Shown: positions 50,340 to 59,595, counted from the first letter of the stretch. The stretch: DNA of 64,000 bases from Leisingera sp. SS27 (GCF_028368855.1 NZ_JAQNCY010000004.1:1-64000); one strand, 5' to 3'. Program-made: numbers and translations. The notes: generated from the letters alone by a model not told the origin.

Positions 50340-50418
50340 AAGGCGCGCTGCGCGCCAGCGCAGCGCCACGCCCAACGGGAGCGGTGCATCTCAGATGCGC
50401 CGGCGACGGGCGGGAGTG
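50340..50418. repeat. Intergenic palindromic repeat, copy 6
   Basis: GGCGCGCTGCGCGCC, GCGCCACGCCCAACGGGAG and the hairpin GCATC-TCA-GATGC (50386-50398) followed by GCGC and CGGGCGGGAG lie between convergent genes. The 14-mer GCGCCACGCCCAAC is identical to one near 18253. The inverted CTCCCG/CGGGAG words frame the element. Confidence 0.6.
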
Positions 50419-50419
50419 C

Positions 50420-51157
50420 TCAGCCGCGGCCGATATAGGGCATCTTGGTGGCCATCACCGTCATGAACTGCACATTGGCCTCCAGCGGCAGATTGGCCAT
50501 GTGGAGCACTGACTTCGCTGCATCCTCAACCGCAAAGCTCTGCATTGGCTCAGCTTCGGGATTCGCCTCGGCGTGCCGCCGGCTCAGGTCCTCCACCATT
50601 GGGGTCCGGGTATTGCCGATGTCGATCTGGCCGCAGGCGATGTCAAATGGGCGGCCGTCCAGCGACAGGCTCTTGGTAAGCCCGGTAATGGCCGCCTTGG
50701 TTGCGGCATAAGGCGCCGAATGCGGCCGCGGCACATGTGCGGCGATGGATCCGTTGTTGATGATCCGGCCGCCCTGCGGCGCCTGATGGCGCATCTGGCG
50801 GAAAGCCGCACGAGCCGCCAGGTACATGCCTGTCAGGTTCACGTTCACCGACGCGAACCAGTCCTTCAGAGGGATCTCGTCAATGGTGCCGGGCGGGGTG
50901 AAGATGCCCGCATTGTTGAACAGAACGTCCAGCCGTCCTGCCGCCATGGCAAAGCTGTTCACCGCATGGTCCACCGCCGCAGGATCAGTTACATCGGCGG
51001 GCAGGACATGGGCATTGGCATGACCCGCCGCCGCCTCTTCAAGCTTTTCAGCCCGGCGCGCGGCCAGCCCGACCTGCCAGTCCTCCGCCAGAAACAGTTC
51101 CGCAACCGCCCGTCCGATACCGGAGCTGGCGCCAGTGATCAGGATTGACTTGCTCAT
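50420..51157 (-). CDS. Short-chain dehydrogenase/reductase
   Basis: A 245-residue classical SDR with the cofactor loop TGASSGIGRAV, the NNAG motif (LFNNAGIF), catalytic Ser in NNGSIAAH and YxxxK in YAATKAAITG. Arg residues after the first strand (AARRAE) suggest NADP preference. The ATG overlaps the stop of the helicase gene (ATGA), so expression is coupled. The substrate is unknown. Confidence 0.9.
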   Translation of the reverse strand: MSKSILITGASSGIGRAVAELFLAEDWQVGLAARRAEKLEEAAAGHANAHVLPADVTDPAAVDHAVNSFAMAAGRLDVLFNNAGIFTPPGTIDEIPLKDWFASVNVNLTGMYLAARAAFRQMRHQAPQGGRIINNGSIAAHVPRPHSAPYAATKAAITGLTKSLSLDGRPFDIACGQIDIGNTRTPMVEDLSRRHAEANPEAEPMQSFAVEDAAKSVLHMANLPLEANVQFMTVMATKMPYIGRG

Positions 51158-52692
51158 GCCGGGGTTTCCTCCTGTGCTTCCAGTGTCAGCGCCGCGGCAG
51201 GCACCGCCTTCAAGTCATCCACCGGCAGGGGACCGGTGGGCTTGGCCAGGCGGTTCCTGACCACCCATATCAGACGCACCTGCGCCCGGGTGATCGCCAC
51301 ATAGGCCAGCCGTTTCCACAATGGCTGGCCCGCCTCCACCCGCCCCATGCGGGCGGCAGCATAGATATCGGGCGCAAAGACCTGCGCAGTTTCCCACTGC
51401 GAGCCTTGCGCCTTGTGAATAGTCACTGCCGCCCCATGCAGAAACGTGGCCCCCATGCGGGCGGCAAACGGAATGAAGGGCTCTTCCTCATCCGGCTTCT
51501 CAATTTTCACGATCGAGGCAGCCGAAACCTGCGGATCCTCCGCCCCCATCACATGCAGGCGCGAAAACCCGGGCTTGCGGCCCGGGCCGAGGTAGATCAC
51601 CTGCGCCCCTTTGATCAGCCCGCGGGCCTCCAGGTCCAGACGCTTCTTGCGGTGTTTCGCCGGCAATTCGATACCGTCGCAGATCAGCGGTTCGCCGGCG
51701 ATCAGCTCATCCTCCGGCGCGCCATGCACGCTGCGGAAAGCGTTGATCAGGCGGATGCGGGTATTGTTGCGCCAGACCAGCACTGGCGAGCGGGCCATCA
51801 GGTCGACCTCTACCCGCTGCCCCCAGACCACCCGGTCGTCGCGGCGCGCGGTGTCCTCGATCATCCGCTCGAAATCCTCGAACCCCAGCTGCGGGTCGGC
51901 CAGCGCGTGCGCCAGATCCAGAATCGGGTTGCCGGCCTCCTGCCGGTGGATCCGGTTCAGGATCAGCCGGCGCGGCTCCGGCAGCGCGTCAAACACCATC
52001 GACCCCGACTGGTTCACCGGCGCCAGCTGCGCCGGATCGCCGAACAGGACAAGGTTCGGGAAGATCTCCTTCAGGTCTTCGAACTGGCGGTCATCCAGCA
52101 TCGAGGCCTCATCGACAAAACCGATGTCCAAGGGCTCCTCGCGCCGTTTCCAGCCAGTGATGAAGTCAGAGCCGCGCAAGCCTGCTGCGGCCAGTGCCCC
52201 GGGGATTGATTTGTTCTTTTCATAAAAAGCCGCAGCGCGGGCCAAAGCCTCCTCTGTCAGCCCTTCGATTTCGGGCTGGTCGCCCTGCCCCGCCAGCCAT
52301 TCGGCGATCTTCTCAAACTCCGGATCATAGACAGGGGTATAGAGAATGCGGTGAATTGTGGTCGCAGGCACCCCGCGCAGGCGCAGCACGCTGGCGGCCT
52401 TGTTGGTCGGCGCCAGGATCGCCAGGGTGCGGCGGTCTTCGCCCTTCTTGCGGCTCTCGTAGTCGCCAGAGACAACCTCGACACCTGATTGCTCCAGCGC
52501 CTTGTAAAGCTCCGCCAGCAGCAGCGTCTTGCCAGAGCCCGCCTTGCCGATCACCGCCATCACCCCGGCGTCGCCGCGGGGCGGATGCAAGAGCCCGTCA
52601 TCAAGGTCCACTCCTGCCTGGCGCAGGAGCTCGGTCACGCTGTCATAAGCGGTGGCCTGATCATCAGAAAACTGTACGGGCAGAGCTGTCAT
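51154..52692 (-). CDS. RecD-like/UvrD-like SF1 helicase (short form)
   Basis: The 512-residue protein has the superfamily 1 helicase motifs: Walker A IGKAGSGKTLLL, motif Ia APTNKAASVLR, motif II FVDEASMLD, motif III LFGDPAQLAPV, motif V TIHKAQGSQW and motif VI YVAITRAQVRLIW. It lacks the N-terminal domains of RecD and looks like the short RecD2/Dda-type helicases that act on 5' single-strand ends. It is downstream of luxI (63-bp gap) and overlaps the SDR gene. A DNA repair or recombination role is likely. Confidence 0.88.
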   Translation of the reverse strand: MTALPVQFSDDQATAYDSVTELLRQAGVDLDDGLLHPPRGDAGVMAVIGKAGSGKTLLLAELYKALEQSGVEVVSGDYESRKKGEDRRTLAILAPTNKAASVLRLRGVPATTIHRILYTPVYDPEFEKIAEWLAGQGDQPEIEGLTEEALARAAAFYEKNKSIPGALAAAGLRGSDFITGWKRREEPLDIGFVDEASMLDDRQFEDLKEIFPNLVLFGDPAQLAPVNQSGSMVFDALPEPRRLILNRIHRQEAGNPILDLAHALADPQLGFEDFERMIEDTARRDDRVVWGQRVEVDLMARSPVLVWRNNTRIRLINAFRSVHGAPEDELIAGEPLICDGIELPAKHRKKRLDLEARGLIKGAQVIYLGPGRKPGFSRLHVMGAEDPQVSAASIVKIEKPDEEEPFIPFAARMGATFLHGAAVTIHKAQGSQWETAQVFAPDIYAAARMGRVEAGQPLWKRLAYVAITRAQVRLIWVVRNRLAKPTGPLPVDDLKAVPAAALTLEAQEETPA

Positions 52693-52755
52693 GGCGCGAC
52701 CCTACAGCCGCGGGGCCGGGTCCGCCAGAGGTACCGGCCCCGGTTTTCACATCTG

Positions 52756-53397
52756 TCAGGCTGTAAGCGCCAAGGGCATCACGGGTGTTGCCCCGCCAAA
52801 GGAACGGTCGAACCAGAGCTGCGAAAGCTCCGGCGCGATGCCCGCCTTGGCGGCCACGTTCAAGTAGACTTCAGGCGCGTATTCCCACAGGCCCAGGCAG
52901 ATGCGGTTCCGCCCTTCACCCTGGGTGCCGATCACCTCCGGGCTGAAACCCAGGCTGCGGTAGATCCGGACCATGCGGCGGTCGAAGACGCCGGCGAAAT
53001 GCGCCACTGAGAAGTTTCGCATGATCTCAACCCCGCCCAGTGTCAGCGCGCCTGCCACGTTGCTGCCTGCATCGCGCGACAGGCAGAACCGGGTGCATTC
53101 CCAGATCAGCGGGCTGCAGATCGGCACCCCGCCCGCCAGATCCAGAAACACGTCATTGACCATCACCGGTCCGGTGGTCGGCAGGAACCGCATGGAGCCG
53201 CCATGGCTTCCATCGGGCATTTCCCAGATCACATACAGCGGGTCGAGCGCGTCATACTGATCCCGCTCCTCACCGTGCAAATCGACCTGCACGTCCCAGC
53301 CCAGCCGGGTCTTGAACTGGTCCGCCCGGTCCCGGAACATCGAGTGCGCCAGGAAAGCGTGGTTGTGAAGATCGCGGCCGTAGATAAAGCGAAGCAT
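52756..53397 (-). CDS. Acyl-homoserine-lactone synthase (LuxI family)
   Basis: The 213-residue autoinducer synthase keeps the LuxI family's invariant residues: R24, F28, W34, D46, D49, R70, F84, E100 and R103 (in GSMRFLPT, DVFLDLAGG and WECTRFCL). It makes an N-acyl-homoserine lactone from S-adenosylmethionine and acyl-ACP; the chain length cannot be read. It lies 93 bp downstream of the luxR gene on the same strand. Confidence 0.93.
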   Translation of the reverse strand: MLRFIYGRDLHNHAFLAHSMFRDRADQFKTRLGWDVQVDLHGEERDQYDALDPLYVIWEMPDGSHGGSMRFLPTTGPVMVNDVFLDLAGGVPICSPLIWECTRFCLSRDAGSNVAGALTLGGVEIMRNFSVAHFAGVFDRRMVRIYRSLGFSPEVIGTQGEGRNRICLGLWEYAPEVYLNVAAKAGIAPELSQLWFDRSFGGATPVMPLALTA

Positions 53398-53490
53398 GAT
53401 TTAGTCCCCTTCTGGTTGAACAGTGGGAACAGGGTACGGCCAGAACCGGCAATCTCAGAGTGTATTTGCGGTAGCCTTCGCAACCCGCCG

Positions 53491-54210
53491 TTAAATCACA
53501 ATAAATCCAAGCGACATGGCACGGGCAATTGCATGGGTCGTGTTGATTGCCCCCAGCTTGAACCGCGCGCTTTCGATATAGACGCGCAGCGTATGCTCGG
53601 AAATCGACAAGGTCTTCGCCACCTGCGCCCGGCTGTATCCGATCGCCAGCAAGGTCAGCGCATCCACTTCGCGCGGCGACAGTGGCTGGGCCTGATCCGG
53701 GCTGCGGTCGGGTTCGAATTCCAGCGCCTTGCGGTTGAAATAATGCGCCATCAGGATCATGTCGCGGCTGTAGCGCTCGGTCAGCTTCTCCCAGGTCTCG
53801 TCGTCGCAGTTGTGGCTGACAGTGAAAACTGCAAACTGACCGTTAGGACCGCGAACCGGGATAGAATACCCCTGGTTGCCGACACCATGCTCCAGCGCAT
53901 CCTTCAGAAACTCCCGCGCCGGTTTCGGCGACCAGTCCAGCCGCTTCCAGTCGACAGGATGAAACCGCTGATAGCAGCCGGCCACAACCGGATCGACACG
54001 GACATAGGCCTTTTCCTGATACCGCTCGACCCAGGTTTGCGGATAGGTGCCGAAGTAATAGTGGTCGCCGGCGCTGTCGACCCAGTGGTACATGGCGTGA
54101 TCAACACCGAACACAGTACAGACCTGCTCAATGATCTGCTGCAGGCCATCGAGGCTGCCAGTGGCGTCCAGCGCCTCCAGAATACGGTCAAGTTCTGCTT
54201 TGCCTGCCAT
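53491..54210 (-). CDS. LuxR family quorum-sensing regulator
   Basis: The 239-residue protein has an N-terminal autoinducer-binding domain with the canonical residues W60, Y64, D73, P74, W88 and a glycine at 111 or 114. A C-terminal LuxR HTH (LSPREVDALTLLAIGYS, then ISEHTLRVYIESARFKL) follows. The ATG at 54210 was preferred over an in-frame TTG at 54270. It most probably responds to the signal made by the adjacent LuxI and controls luxI and other genes. Confidence 0.92.
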   Translation of the reverse strand: MAGKAELDRILEALDATGSLDGLQQIIEQVCTVFGVDHAMYHWVDSAGDHYYFGTYPQTWVERYQEKAYVRVDPVVAGCYQRFHPVDWKRLDWSPKPAREFLKDALEHGVGNQGYSIPVRGPNGQFAVFTVSHNCDDETWEKLTERYSRDMILMAHYFNRKALEFEPDRSPDQAQPLSPREVDALTLLAIGYSRAQVAKTLSISEHTLRVYIESARFKLGAINTTHAIARAMSLGFIVI

Positions 54211-54480
54211 CAATTTCCGCCCAAATCCACCGAAGTTAGGTTTGAATGCCGCCGCCTCCGCTTCAGGCAAGGAATATAACTCCGGCCTATTTCTTTGCAG
54301 CGGCTAACTTACCGCAGTCAACGGCATTTCTGACTTTGTTCCCAAAATTGGCGGTCTGGCGCCGTTCATAGGTGTCCTGGGACAACCTTATGCCACCTAT
54401 GGTTTATCCTACATACCTTTTTCGGCACAGCCACCTATATCTCCCGTGAGCAACCAGCGGCTAAACATCTGAAAAGATCA
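54211..54480. promoter_or_regulatory. luxR upstream region with repeated CACCTAT motifs
   Basis: CATAGGTG (54367-54374) is exactly inverted at 54394-54401 (CACCTATG). A third CCACCTAT follows at 54431-54438. Within the first pair lies a 12-base palindrome TGTCCTGGGACA (54373-54384). These sites are 160-230 bp before luxR. No gene is present. The motifs could bind LuxR or another regulator. Confidence 0.4.
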
Positions 54481-54528
54481 AATTAAAAATAGAATTTCCC
54501 GCGAAACGCAGATGCGATTCGCGGGAAA
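54478..54528 (-). terminator. Strong intrinsic terminator of ccr
   Basis: An 11-bp perfect stem (TTTCCCGCGAA at 54495-54505 with 54518-54528) has a further short stem inside its loop. On the minus strand it is followed by TTCTATTTTTAATTT. It lies 35 bases after the ccr stop codon and separates ccr from luxR. Confidence 0.85.
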
Positions 54529-54563
54529 CACAGTTTTCATCACCCTTATGAACCAGTCCGCCC

Positions 54564-55844
54564 TCAGGCGTCGAGCACATCCTGCAGGGTGCGCAGGCCG
54601 GTTTTCGGCGCTTGCACCAGCACCGACATGTTGCCCGGCAGATGCTCGTTGCGCAGCATCTTCATGTGCGCTTCCGGCAGGTCATTCCAGGTGAACACTT
54701 CCGACATGCAGGGGTCCAGACGGCGCTCGACCATCAGTTTGTTGGCAGCCGCGGCCTGCTTGAGGTGGGCAAAGTGCGAGCCCTGCAGGCGCTTCTGGTG
54801 CATCCACATGTAGCGCACGTCGAAGGTCAGGTTGTAGCCGGTGGTGCCGGCGCAGATCACGACCATGCCGCCCTTCTTCACCACAAAGGTGGAGACCGGG
54901 AAGGTGCTTTCGCCCGGGTGCTCGAACACCATATCAACGTTCACACCCTTGCCGGTGATGTCCCAGATCGCCTTGCCGAATTTGCGGGCCTCTTTAAACC
55001 ACTCGGCGTATTCCGGGGTGTTTACGGTGGGCAGCTGGCCCCAGCAGTTGAAATCCTTGCGGTTCAGAACGCCCTTGGCGCCCAGCCCCATGACAAAGTC
55101 GCGCTTGCTCTCGTCCGAGATCACGCCGATGGCGTTGGCGCCGGCGGTATTGATCAGCTGGATCGCATAGGAGCCGAGACCGCCCGAAGCACCCCAGACC
55201 AGCACGTTCTGGCCCGGCTTCAGATCGTGCGGCTCATGGCCGAACAGCATCCGGTAGGCGGTGGCCAGGGTCAGCGTATAGCAGGCGCTTTCCTCCCAGG
55301 TCAGGTGCTTGGGGCGCGGCATCAGCTGCTGGGCCTGCACATTGGTGAACTGAGCGAAGGATCCGTCCGGCGTCTCATAGCCCCAGATCCGCTGACTGGG
55401 AGAGTACATCGGGTCGCCGCCGTTGCATTCCTCGTCGTCGCCGTCGTCCTGGTTGCAGTGGATGACAACCTCGTCGCCGACTTTCCAGCGGGTGACCTTG
55501 GAGCCGACGGCCCAGACGATACCCGAGGCATCAGAGCCGGCAATGTGATAGGGAGCCTTGTGGCCGTCAAACGGCGAGATCGGCTTGCCCAGCGAGGCCC
55601 AGACGCCGTTGTAGTTGACGCCAGCCGCCATCACCAGAACCAGCACCTCGTTGCTGTCCAGTTCCGGCACATCGACCACTTCCTGCACCATCGCGGTGTT
55701 CGGCTCGCCATGGCGCTCCTTGCGGATGGCCCATGCGTACATCTTCTTGGGCACAAAGCCCATCGGAGGAATTTCCCCCAGTTCATAGAGATCTTTCTCG
55801 GGCGCCTCGTACGACATGACGTCAGTCTGGGTATCCAATGCCAT
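54564..55844 (-). CDS. ccr: Crotonyl-CoA carboxylase/reductase
   Basis: The 426-residue medium-chain reductase carboxylates and reduces crotonyl-CoA to (2S)-ethylmalonyl-CoA with NADPH, the key step of the ethylmalonyl-CoA pathway. Visible marks are HIAGSDASGIVWAVG, GDEVVIHCNQDDGDDEECNGGDPM, VLVWGASGGLGSYAIQL and the C-terminal MSVLVQAPKTGLRTLQDVLD. AAAGGAGG lies upstream of the ATG at 55844. A 94-codon open extension upstream is not family-like and was rejected. Confidence 0.95.
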   Translation of the reverse strand: MALDTQTDVMSYEAPEKDLYELGEIPPMGFVPKKMYAWAIRKERHGEPNTAMVQEVVDVPELDSNEVLVLVMAAGVNYNGVWASLGKPISPFDGHKAPYHIAGSDASGIVWAVGSKVTRWKVGDEVVIHCNQDDGDDEECNGGDPMYSPSQRIWGYETPDGSFAQFTNVQAQQLMPRPKHLTWEESACYTLTLATAYRMLFGHEPHDLKPGQNVLVWGASGGLGSYAIQLINTAGANAIGVISDESKRDFVMGLGAKGVLNRKDFNCWGQLPTVNTPEYAEWFKEARKFGKAIWDITGKGVNVDMVFEHPGESTFPVSTFVVKKGGMVVICAGTTGYNLTFDVRYMWMHQKRLQGSHFAHLKQAAAANKLMVERRLDPCMSEVFTWNDLPEAHMKMLRNEHLPGNMSVLVQAPKTGLRTLQDVLDA

Positions 55845-55956
55845 GATAGCCTCCTTTGCATCCTGTTCTTTGCCGCGGTGCAGAATCGCAGCGGTTACCT
55901 GATGGATAGGATCGGGGAGGTAATATTGCAACCACTTTTGCGCTGTTTGGGTAATT

Positions 55957-57405
55957 TTATGACCCAGCGGATGCAGCATCACCTTTTGCGGGTGCAGAAA
56001 AATCACTGCTTCTGCCGGGCAAACCGCTGTCCTCAGGCAGCAGATGACGGATCGAGTTGGCGTAAAACTCCAGCAGATCCTGGCGGACAGCCAGAGGTGC
56101 AACCCGTCCGCCCGCTTCGGTAACAAGCCCGCGCCGCAACAGCTGGGTCAGACCCGCCTCAGCGGCATAGGACAGATTGTCCCGCGGTATATGGACATGC
56201 GCCAGCGGCATTGCGGCAACCAGATCTTCCAGCCGGTGCTCAATCGCCGCCCGGCTGAGCGGCCCGTGCCGCAGCAGGATGGCAGAAATCATCGGCACCG
56301 GCAGAACAGGAACAATGCCGCTGATCCGCTGCATCAGTTCCCTCGCCAGCGGTTTGGTAATGTCGCCCTCGCGCCCGGCGCCGAACCCGGCGAGGCTGAG
56401 AGGACGGCCGAAATTCACCGCCGCATAGCCTGCGCGGCGGTAGCGGCCGGTCATCCACAGCCACAACTGCCGCAAGAGCCGCAATGCGACCAGCCCGATC
56501 CGGGCCTTGAACCGCCGGTCGCCCGCCTTGGCTGCAGAGGTCAGGATCTTGTCCTCCAGCACCCGGTCATAGTTCAGCGCCACCGGCACAAAGACCACGT
56601 CGCGGTGGTCCGGATCGTAGCCTTCAACGATGTATTTCAGCAGCCCCAGCCTGGGCTGGGCCAGGGCACCATCAAGGCTAAGGCCGCCTTCCGGAAACAT
56701 AGCCTGGGTGGAGCCGCCGCGGGTGGCAAGACGCACATAGGCCGCCAGAACCTTGCGGTAGAGGTCATTGCGCGAGCGGCGGCGGATGAAATAGGCGCCC
56801 ATTGCCCGGATCAGCCGGCTGAGCGGCCAGACCCGCGCCCACTCCCCCACCGCATATGACAGCGCCGAGCGGTCGGCGGCCAGATAGGTAACCAGCACGT
56901 AGTCCATGTTGGAGCGGTGGTTCATCACAAAGACCACGGTGGCATTAGGGTCAATCGCGCGCAGCGCCTCCTCGTCCTGATGGCCCAGCCGCACGCGGTA
57001 GACTGCGTTGGACAGGAACCGCGCCGCCCGGATCGCGAGACCGAAATAGGCAAAAGCGGAAAACCCCGGCACGATTTCCCGCGCATAGCGGCGCACCTGC
57101 TCAAACGCCACGTTTTCCGGGATGCCCTCAGCCTCAGCATGATCCGCCGCGGCCTGCGCCACCTGAGGGTCGTGGATCAGCCGCTGGATCATGTCGTGGC
57201 GCCGCGCCAGCTTGAAGGGCTCAATCGGGCGTTCCAGCCGTTTGTTCAGCCGGGCCACCGCCCGTTCCAGACGCCGCCGGAAGAACCAGCGCACAGAGGG
57301 GAACAGGAAATGCGACGCAAAGGTCACCGCGGCAAAACCCACGATCAGCACAAAGAGCCACAGCGGCAGTTCCACGGTTTGCGTCATGATTGAACAGTTG
57401 CCCAT
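55957..57405 (-). CDS. Glycerol-3-phosphate acyltransferase-like protein (PlsB/PlsC type)
   Basis: The 482-residue protein has an N-terminal membrane segment (about 12-35), then the acyltransferase block with H-x4-D (NHRSNMDYVL, residue near 162), a GAYFIRR motif and FPEGGLSLDG. It acylates a glycerophosphate or lysophospholipid at the membrane. The C-terminal 200 residues, including AVNFGRPLSLAGF and AAVRQ-type segments, resemble PlsB-like enzymes of alphaproteobacteria. AAAGG precedes the ATG at 57405. It shares a strand with ccr, 112 bp upstream of its start. Confidence 0.87.
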   Translation of the reverse strand: MGNCSIMTQTVELPLWLFVLIVGFAAVTFASHFLFPSVRWFFRRRLERAVARLNKRLERPIEPFKLARRHDMIQRLIHDPQVAQAAADHAEAEGIPENVAFEQVRRYAREIVPGFSAFAYFGLAIRAARFLSNAVYRVRLGHQDEEALRAIDPNATVVFVMNHRSNMDYVLVTYLAADRSALSYAVGEWARVWPLSRLIRAMGAYFIRRRSRNDLYRKVLAAYVRLATRGGSTQAMFPEGGLSLDGALAQPRLGLLKYIVEGYDPDHRDVVFVPVALNYDRVLEDKILTSAAKAGDRRFKARIGLVALRLLRQLWLWMTGRYRRAGYAAVNFGRPLSLAGFGAGREGDITKPLARELMQRISGIVPVLPVPMISAILLRHGPLSRAAIEHRLEDLVAAMPLAHVHIPRDNLSYAAEAGLTQLLRRGLVTEAGGRVAPLAVRQDLLEFYANSIRHLLPEDSGLPGRSSDFSAPAKGDAASAGS

Positions 57406-57556
57406 GGCAGCAGCCTTTACAAGCGCGAAGCCATTCCGGTTTCCTGCTACGGGAGAGGAATTGCCGCAACGCAGCGAATTGACATGGGTTTAAAATTGCA
57501 GTTTACATCTGTTTGACGAAATAAAATTACCTGCACACTGACTCGCGAGGCCCGAC

Positions 57557-59524
57557 ATGCCGCAGATGCAAAAAGACCGCCCCTGGCTGATCCGCACCTA
57601 TGCCGGCCATTCCACGGCATCGGCATCCAACGCGCTTTACCGCGCCAACCTGGCCAAGGGGCAGACCGGCCTCTCGGTCGCCTTCGACCTGCCGACCCAG
57701 ACCGGCTATGACAGCGACCATGTGCTGGCCCGCGGCGAAGTCGGCAAGGTTGGCGTGCCTGTCTGCCACCTGGGTGACATGCGGACCCTGTTCAACGAGA
57801 TCCCGCTGGAGCAGATGAACACCTCGATGACCATCAACGCCACCGCCCCCTGGCTGCTGGCGCTGTACATTGCGGTGGCTGAGGAACAGGGCGCGGATGT
57901 CTCGAAACTGCAGGGCACTGTGCAGAACGACCTGATCAAGGAATACCTCAGCCGCGGCACCTATGTCTGCCCGCCCAAACCCAGCCTCAAGATGATCGCG
58001 GATGTGGCGGAGTACTGCTACACTAACGTGCCCAAGTGGAACCCGATGAACATCTGTTCCTACCACCTGCAAGAGGCCGGCGCGACGCCGGAACAGGAGC
58101 TGGCCTTTGCCCTGGCCACCGCCCAGGCGGTGCTGGATGAGCTGAAGCCGCGCATTGCGCCGGAGGACTTCCCGGCGATGGTGGGCCGCATCTCCTTCTT
58201 TGTGAATGCGGGCATCCGGTTCGTCACCGAGATGTGCAAGATGCGCGCCTTTGTCGATCTGTGGGACGAGATCTGCGAAAAACGCTATGGCGTTGCCGAC
58301 CCCAAGTTCCGCCGCTTCCGCTATGGCGTGCAGGTGAACTCGCTTGGGCTGACCGAACAGCAGCCGGAAAACAACGTCTACCGCATCCTGATCGAGATGC
58401 TGGCGGTGACGCTGTCCAAGAAGGCCCGCGCCCGCGCGGTGCAGCTGCCTGCCTGGAACGAGGCACTTGGCCTGCCCCGCCCTTGGGACCAGCAATGGTC
58501 GATGCGGATGCAGCAGATCCTGGCCTATGAGACCGATTTGCTGGAGTACGGCGACCTGTTCGATGGCAACCCTGCAGTCGACGCCAAGGTGGAGGAGCTG
58601 AAGGAAGGCGCGCGCGCCGAGCTTGTCAACCTGGAATCCATGGGCGGCGCGGTGGCGTCGATTGAATATATGAAGGGCCGTCTGGTCGACTCCAATGCCG
58701 AACGCCTGAACCGGATCGAACGCAATGAAACCGTTGTAGTAGGCGTCAACAAATGGACCGAGGGCGAGCCTTCGCCGCTCCAGACCGAGGACGGCGGCAT
58801 CATGGTTGTTGATCCTGCAGTTGAGCAGGAACAGATCGCACGGCTGAACGCCTGGCGCGGCGAACGTGACGCTGCCGCAGTGGAAAAGGCACTGGCAGCC
58901 CTGCGTGCTGCAGCGCAAAGCGGCACCAACGTCATGGAACCGTCGATTGCCGCGGCAAAGGCCGGTGTCACAACCGGTGAATGGGCCGAAGAGATGCGCA
59001 AGGTCTACGGCACTTACCGCGGCCCGACGGGCGTGTCCGCCTCTGTCTCCAACAAGACAGAAGGGCTGGATGACCTGCGCGATGCGGTCAACGCTGTCAG
59101 CGACGTGCTGGGCCGCCGGATCAAGTTCGTTGTCGGCAAGCCGGGTCTGGACGGCCACTCCAACGGCGCCGAACAGATCGCCTTCCGCGCCCGGGATTGC
59201 GGCATGGACATCACCTATGACGGGATCCGCATGACCCCGGCTGAGCTGGTAGAAGCAGCACAGAAGGACGACGCACATGTTGTTGGCCTGTCGATCCTGT
59301 CGGGCAGCCACCTGCCGCTGGTAGAGGAAATGATGCAGCGCATGCGCGATGCCGGGCTGGAGCACATTCCTGTGGTGGTCGGCGGCATCATCCCTGACGA
59401 AGACGCTCAAAAACTGAAATTGATGGGTGTGGCCCGTGTCTACACCCCCAAGGATTTCGAGCTTAATTCAATCATGAGCGACATTGTCGACCTGGCAAAG
59501 CCACCGCAAATTGCAGCGAATTAG
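57557..59524 (+). CDS. ecm: Ethylmalonyl-CoA mutase (coenzyme B12-dependent)
   Basis: The 655-residue single-chain mutase converts ethylmalonyl-CoA to methylsuccinyl-CoA, two steps after Ccr. It has a TIM-barrel substrate domain (RTYAGHSTASASNALYRANL, FDLPTQTGYDSDH) and a C-terminal cobalamin domain with the base-off ligand motif D532-G-H534-S-N-G537. Absence of the usual methylmalonyl-CoA mutase N-terminal extension and the family-typical PTQTGYDSD support Ecm over MCM. It is divergent from the acyltransferase; a strong terminator follows. Confidence 0.95.
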   Translation: MPQMQKDRPWLIRTYAGHSTASASNALYRANLAKGQTGLSVAFDLPTQTGYDSDHVLARGEVGKVGVPVCHLGDMRTLFNEIPLEQMNTSMTINATAPWLLALYIAVAEEQGADVSKLQGTVQNDLIKEYLSRGTYVCPPKPSLKMIADVAEYCYTNVPKWNPMNICSYHLQEAGATPEQELAFALATAQAVLDELKPRIAPEDFPAMVGRISFFVNAGIRFVTEMCKMRAFVDLWDEICEKRYGVADPKFRRFRYGVQVNSLGLTEQQPENNVYRILIEMLAVTLSKKARARAVQLPAWNEALGLPRPWDQQWSMRMQQILAYETDLLEYGDLFDGNPAVDAKVEELKEGARAELVNLESMGGAVASIEYMKGRLVDSNAERLNRIERNETVVVGVNKWTEGEPSPLQTEDGGIMVVDPAVEQEQIARLNAWRGERDAAAVEKALAALRAAAQSGTNVMEPSIAAAKAGVTTGEWAEEMRKVYGTYRGPTGVSASVSNKTEGLDDLRDAVNAVSDVLGRRIKFVVGKPGLDGHSNGAEQIAFRARDCGMDITYDGIRMTPAELVEAAQKDDAHVVGLSILSGSHLPLVEEMMQRMRDAGLEHIPVVVGGIIPDEDAQKLKLMGVARVYTPKDFELNSIMSDIVDLAKPPQIAAN

Positions 59525-59595
59525 CCTATAACAGGCGAATTCCTGCAAATACCCGAAAAAGATGCTGAAACGCGTCTGGCAATTGGGTCATAAGG

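Noticed and set aside
53398-53490. lux box directly before luxI
   Set aside because: Only a weak TTCTGG/CCAGAA pair 24 bases apart was found; not enough to call an operator.
55845-56126. N-terminal extension of crotonyl-CoA carboxylase/reductase
   Set aside because: The in-frame extension overlaps the acyltransferase end and lacks family likeness, while AAAGGAGG supports the ATG at 55844.
57527-59410. 627-residue antisense frame over ecm
   Set aside because: ecm is unambiguous with its cobalamin motif; the antisense reading is compositionally biased.
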